This document shows, piece by piece, positions 60,833 to 64,000 of a stretch of 64,000 nt of DNA. The DNA lies in the NCBI RefSeq assembly GCF_044542075.1, contig NZ_JBITTU010000010.1, positions 1 through 64,000 of the forward strand, written 5' to 3'. How positions within the stretch are numbered: the first letter of the stretch is position 1; each line of letters starts with the position of its first letter. The translations under genes and the position numbers were made by a program. Below the pieces are notes generated by a model, which did no database searches, was not told the DNA's origin, and saw only the letters and a list, made by a program, of their open reading frames with translations. This DNA is from Leeuwenhoekiella sp044542075 (GTDB lineage Bacteria > Bacteroidota > Bacteroidia > Flavobacteriales > Flavobacteriaceae).

Positions 60833-62362
60833 CTACATCCAGGGTTGATGATCTACTTCAACCCTGAATAATGCATAATTTATTTGTTTTTGAACCAGTT
60901 CTGAAGTAAGTGAGAAGCTTAAATCACCACCCGCAGTATGAAAGGTATAGTTAAACAGCTTTCGCTTTTTATACCACAATGGTTGATTTACTGTTATCGC
61001 CTGGAGCTTAAAAAGCTCAATAATTTCAACTTTTTGATTCCATACTCCTTTTTTCATAATTACAAATTCAGGAGTAATTTCTAAAGATAAGGCACGATAC
61101 CAGAAGTATTGATATGGTACTACTATAGCTACATAAATAATAGATAAAATACTGGTCACCTCTACTAAATAATTGGGCACTATAAAAGATGCTACTACTC
61201 CAGTTAGTAATAAGGGTAATGCTGCTAAAATTATTAATCGAAAATAGAGATATACAGCTGGCTTGAATAGGTTACCTGTTTTTACTTTATAGGTAAATAA
61301 AAATTTCTTTACTTTCTCTACCTGAATACGCTCTAATCCCGGAATCCGGATTTTTGTCTTTGTAAGATCATTTTGACTACTGGCAATAGCAATTTGAACC
61401 TCGTGAAGATTTAGCCTCTTTTGAATGGGATTTGTAATTACCCGAAGAAGCTGAACTCTTCTAGGTTTTAAACTTGTTTTAGTATTAGTTTTCAGTCCCA
61501 TTTCTAACTCAAGACTGTCATTAGTTTGCTGTAGTTTAAGATCAAAATACTTAATAAAAATCTCTATACACGAGATTAAAAGTCCTAATAGAAAAATACT
61601 GATAAATACGATGGCTGTAAGTACAAATATTTCTATAGGTCTGCTATAAGCTTCTAAATAGCCTCGTACATTATCTGTATAAGTATCACTTTCTATAAAT
61701 TGAAAATCACCCAGTTGTTGATAAATAGAACCTGCAAATATGAGTATTAGCCAGACTCCTCTAAAGTAGTTGCTCGTAAGACCTAGTTTTAATAAAGTCA
61801 TTGGAGAAAGCTTGTGTTCCCACGCATTTGACGGGTTTGAGACGAACTCTTTAATCAAAACATCGTGTGCACCAGTAACATTTTCTTCACCCACTTTTGC
61901 TACCTGCATCAATACTTGTTGCAGCTCTTTAGCATCTTTTTCTCTAAGTGCTTTAATACTTATTTCTTTACCACTGCTTCCTGCGGTATCGAGTACCAGA
62001 CTATAAACACCAATAACGCGCTGTAGTAATGACCTTTTAAAATATACTTGCTGAATTTTATTAAAAGGAACATTTACTTTTTCAGTATTAAAAACTCCTT
62101 TTTCTAATACAAATTCAGAATTTGCATAGTTAATGTGAAACTTAAAACGTAAAAATGCTATTATACTATAAATAAGTAAGAGCGTTATGAAAAATCCGGC
62201 CCCTATTAAAACTTTATTTAAAATCTCAGAACTAATTCCTTTAACAAGAAAATAAATTAATGCCGCTCCAAAGGCTCTTAAGAATTTATAAAACTGAGAT
62301 AGAAAGATGAGAATAACACCCAGTTTTGATTGTATTTGAGGTTCTGAAAAAGGCCTAATCAT
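60833..62362 (-). CDS. PH domain (bPH2/DUF304) membrane protein, YdbT-like
   Basis: A 509-residue polytopic membrane protein with about five to six hydrophobic segments and three bacterial PH (DUF304) modules: about 65-155 (EFVLEKGVFNTEKVNVPFNKIQQ), 265-350 (LELEMGLKTNTKTSLKPRRVQ) and 415-505 (EFVIMKKGVWNQKVEIIELFKLQ). It is like YdbT of Bacillus. Role unknown, perhaps membrane stress. It overlaps the upstream, shorter PH gene by 8 bp; its last codons overlap a hairpin. Confidence 0.85.
   Translation of the reverse strand: MIRPFSEPQIQSKLGVILIFLSQFYKFLRAFGAALIYFLVKGISSEILNKVLIGAGFFITLLLIYSIIAFLRFKFHINYANSEFVLEKGVFNTEKVNVPFNKIQQVYFKRSLLQRVIGVYSLVLDTAGSSGKEISIKALREKDAKELQQVLMQVAKVGEENVTGAHDVLIKEFVSNPSNAWEHKLSPMTLLKLGLTSNYFRGVWLILIFAGSIYQQLGDFQFIESDTYTDNVRGYLEAYSRPIEIFVLTAIVFISIFLLGLLISCIEIFIKYFDLKLQQTNDSLELEMGLKTNTKTSLKPRRVQLLRVITNPIQKRLNLHEVQIAIASSQNDLTKTKIRIPGLERIQVEKVKKFLFTYKVKTGNLFKPAVYLYFRLIILAALPLLLTGVVASFIVPNYLVEVTSILSIIYVAIVVPYQYFWYRALSLEITPEFVIMKKGVWNQKVEIIELFKLQAITVNQPLWYKKRKLFNYTFHTAGGDLSFSLTSELVQKQINYALFRVEVDHQPWM
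60840..60866. terminator. hairpin overlapping the 3' end of the PH gene
   Basis: cagggttga (60840-60848) and tcaaccctg (60858-60866), a perfect 9-bp stem with 9-nt loop, lying 18 bp after the E1 stop and inside the last codons of the minus-strand PH gene. Could end the E1 transcript; no T-run. Confidence 0.45.
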
Positions 62363-62873
62363 CTGTGTCTATTAGGTGATTAGCTACCTTATTCTTCAAT
62401 CTTGCCGCAAGTTCTGGCGTCAAGCCGGGAATATCGATATCACTGCCAGATCCCCCAGCAGTAAATATATTGAGGTTATATATTTTAAATATTTTATCAA
62501 GTACACCTTCTGAAGTTGAAATATGCTGGATGCGATTGAAAGGTATTATCGTTATTTTTTCAAATAAAAAACCACGTTTATAAGCAATATCGTGCTCACG
62601 CAAAGCATAGCCTATACGTTTCTGAAACATAAACTGAAAAAAGAATAACCATGCAAATACCAATATTCCTGTAATTGCAAGCCCTAAAATCAAGCCAGGC
62701 ACTTCCGTCACTTCACGCAAGAAATAAAGACCTATAACAAAAGAAATAGCGAATAGTCCTAAAACAAGAAAAACCTTATACATTCTCTTTACAGAGACTT
62801 GTGTATAGGTCAATTCTTGATATTCTGGTAAGGAGTCAATGTCTACTGGGGCGTTTGTAAACTTTTGTTCCAT
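62355..62873 (-). CDS. PH domain membrane protein, YdbS-like
   Basis: A 172-residue protein with two hydrophobic segments (about 33-52 and 57-80) and one C-terminal bPH2 module (RIGYALREHDIAYKRGFLFEKITIIPFNRIQHI, ending GLTPELAARLKNKVANHL). Matches YdbS-type proteins, which are usually paired with the longer YdbT-type protein, as here (8-bp overlap). Function unknown. Confidence 0.85.
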   Translation of the reverse strand: MEQKFTNAPVDIDSLPEYQELTYTQVSVKRMYKVFLVLGLFAISFVIGLYFLREVTEVPGLILGLAITGILVFAWLFFFQFMFQKRIGYALREHDIAYKRGFLFEKITIIPFNRIQHISTSEGVLDKIFKIYNLNIFTAGGSGSDIDIPGLTPELAARLKNKVANHLIDTDD

Positions 62874-62928
62874 TGATGAGGGTTTTAGTGCGTGTTTTAA
62901 AAATACTAGAACCTAACCAATTTATCAC

Positions 62929-63768
62929 CTATGGAATCCATTTTTTCTCAAAATTGGGCTTTCTTTTTTCTAAAAATGCATTTCTACCCTCTTTTGCCTC
63001 TTCTGTCATATAGGCTAAGCGTGTCGCTTCTCCTGCAAAAACTTGCTGTCCTACCATACCATCATCGGTAAGGTTCATCGCAAATTTCAGCATTTTTATA
63101 GATGTAGGTGATTTTGCTAAAATTTCCTGTGCCCATTCAAAAGCTGATGCTTCTAACTCTTCATGAGGTATTACAGCATTAACCATACCCATCTCATAAG
63201 CTTCCTGAGCAGAGTAATTTCGACCCAAAAAGAAAATTTCACGAGCTCTTTTCTGACCTACCATTTTTGCTAAATAGGCAGATCCATAACCGCCATCAAA
63301 ACTAGTTACATCTGCATCAGTTTGTTTAAAAATCGCGTGTTCTTTAGATGCTAAGGTAAGATCACAAACTACATGTAAACTGTGACCGCCACCTACGGCC
63401 CAGCCGGGTACTACAGCAATTACTGCTTTAGGCATAAAACGTATTAAACGTTGAACATCTAAAATGTTTAAACGATGATACCCATCATCACCCACATAAC
63501 CTTGATCACCACGCGCTTTCTGATCTCCTCCACTACAAAAACTGTAAATGCCATCTTTTGAAGACGGGCCTTCTGCAGATAATAATACAACACCTATAGA
63601 CGTATCTTCTTGTGCATTGTGAAAAGCGTCTAGTAACTCTGCTGTAGTTTTAGGCCTAAAAGCATTACGCACATCGGGTCTGTTAAATGCAATACGAGCA
63701 ACACCATCTGCTTTCTTATAGGTAATATCTTGATATTCTTTAACCGTTATCCAATCTGGTTCCTGCAT
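62929..63768 (-). CDS. menB: 1,4-dihydroxy-2-naphthoyl-CoA synthase
   Basis: A 279-residue crotonase-fold enzyme closing the second ring in menaquinone synthesis. FNRPDVRNAFRPKT, FCSGGDQKARGDQGY, WAVGGGHSLHVVCDLTLAS, QTDADVTSFDGGYGSAYLA and GRNYSAQEAYEMGMVN are typical of MenB. I use ATG 63768, which starts right before the conserved WITVKEYQDI; an ATG at 63837 would add 23 basic residues not seen in relatives. The upstream CvfB-like gene ends 43 bp away. Confidence 0.94.
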   Translation of the reverse strand: MQEPDWITVKEYQDITYKKADGVARIAFNRPDVRNAFRPKTTAELLDAFHNAQEDTSIGVVLLSAEGPSSKDGIYSFCSGGDQKARGDQGYVGDDGYHRLNILDVQRLIRFMPKAVIAVVPGWAVGGGHSLHVVCDLTLASKEHAIFKQTDADVTSFDGGYGSAYLAKMVGQKRAREIFFLGRNYSAQEAYEMGMVNAVIPHEELEASAFEWAQEILAKSPTSIKMLKFAMNLTDDGMVGQQVFAGEATRLAYMTEEAKEGRNAFLEKRKPNFEKKWIP

Positions 63769-63811
63769 GTTTTGTTCTTTAATTTTTACGACTGTGCTAA
63801 ATAATACGTAT

Positions 63812-64000
63812 TTACTCCTCTTGATTTTTAAGTGCAATTCCTTTATCTGAAATGGTAATCATTCGATCTCTATAAAGGGCGCCTATTGCTTTTTTGAAAA
63901 GCTTTTTGCTTATACCAAAATAGGCATTAATATCTTCTGGCGAACTTTTATCGTGCACCGGTAAGCTACCGCCATTGCGTTTTAATTCTTCATAGATAAA
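63812..64000 (-). CDS. S1-domain RNA-binding protein CvfB-like, C-terminal end (partial)
   Basis: The last 62 codons of a minus-strand gene running off the window edge. The residues FIYEELKRNGGSLPVHDKSS, INAYFGISKKLFKKAIGALY and a short tail ending KNQEE match the winged-helix C-terminus of CvfB/YitL S1-like RNA-binding proteins. The S1 domains would lie beyond position 64000. Upstream of menB with a 43-bp gap, same direction. Confidence 0.75.
   Translation of the reverse strand, partial: FIYEELKRNGGSLPVHDKSSPEDINAYFGISKKLFKKAIGALYRDRMITISDKGIALKNQEE

Noticed and set aside
63769..63837. 23-residue extension of MenB
   Set aside because: Basic, unlike relatives; the conserved region begins just after ATG 63768.
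1..64000. CRISPR arrays, prophage, insertion sequences, tRNA genes or a replication origin
   Set aside because: I scanned for repeated spacers, transposase/integrase motifs, tRNA cloverleaf endings and DnaA-box clusters and found none I could support.

Overview
The window is a 64 kb stretch of core chromosome from a member of the Bacteroidota, most likely a marine or environmental Flavobacteriaceae. Evidence: low GC; families largely restricted to Bacteroidota (DUF6452, DUF6048, DUF4294, DUF3822, OstA-like protein, multi-repeat DUF349, fused E1 alpha/beta alpha-ketoacid dehydrogenase, ornithine aminotransferase with an inserted Cys cluster); lipoproteins beginning Cys-Ser-Asp-Asp; almost no Shine-Dalgarno sites; and many copies of the Bacteroidota -7 promoter box TAnnTTTG just upstream of start codons. 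I see no transposase, integrase, phage module, CRISPR array, tRNA or rRNA operon. One structural RNA is present: RNase P RNA (rnpB) on the minus strand.

Layout. 1-6.4 kb: an orphan lipoprotein, a large six-hairpin glycosidase with a C-terminal carbohydrate-binding-like domain, a ferritin-like PA2169-type protein with a 43-codon companion ORF, and a GH13 branching-type enzyme. 6.6-18.4 kb: FKBP lipoprotein, ornithine aminotransferase, then a plus-strand run of RlmD, two envelope proteins, CPBP protease, TrmH-family methyltransferase, M48 protease, RelA/SpoT, Fur-family regulator and PurA. 18.6-30.4 kb: metallopeptidase, CYTH protein, LptA/OstA-like protein, class III aminotransferase, TPR protein, two tandem DUF368 (PopT-type polyprenyl-phosphate transporter) genes, AroE, DUF349 protein and a methyltransferase. 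30.5-35 kb (minus): surface lipoprotein, then RecD-like helicase, DUF4126, KdsB and PlsC-like acyltransferase. 35.1-40.4 kb (plus): pilin-like membrane protein, DUF3822, RsmD, a small orphan, rnpB (antisense), dnaX and a MiaE-like hydroxylase. 40.5-49.1 kb (minus): OM beta-barrel, Ppx, PPK1, SixA, PdxH, RNase Z, a STAS-like protein, PyrB, PyrR, a 46-codon membrane protein and a DUF4294 protein. 49.2-60.8 kb (plus): M42 peptidase, topoisomerase IB, UvrA, LOG-family protein, an M1-peptidase-like/beta-barrel fusion and the fused E1 dehydrogenase. 60.8-64 kb (minus): two PH-domain membrane proteins, MenB and the end of a CvfB-like S1 protein.

Most genes are housekeeping: rRNA/tRNA modification, stringent response, purine and pyrimidine synthesis, polyphosphate turnover, envelope biogenesis (KdsB, OstA, PopT) and DNA repair/replication. 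I did not find an obvious new defence or mobile system. The most notable observation is dnaX: its reading frame is broken at a 10-A run containing A AAA AAG, the E. coli dnaX slippery heptamer, and the frame reached by a -1 slip is open through to the tau C-terminus. Other candidates are a pseudo-peptidase/beta-barrel fusion, a pilin-like protein overlapping an ASKHA-like DUF3822 gene, two uncatalogued short ORFs, several promoters that sit on the start codon, and three strong palindromes without assigned function.
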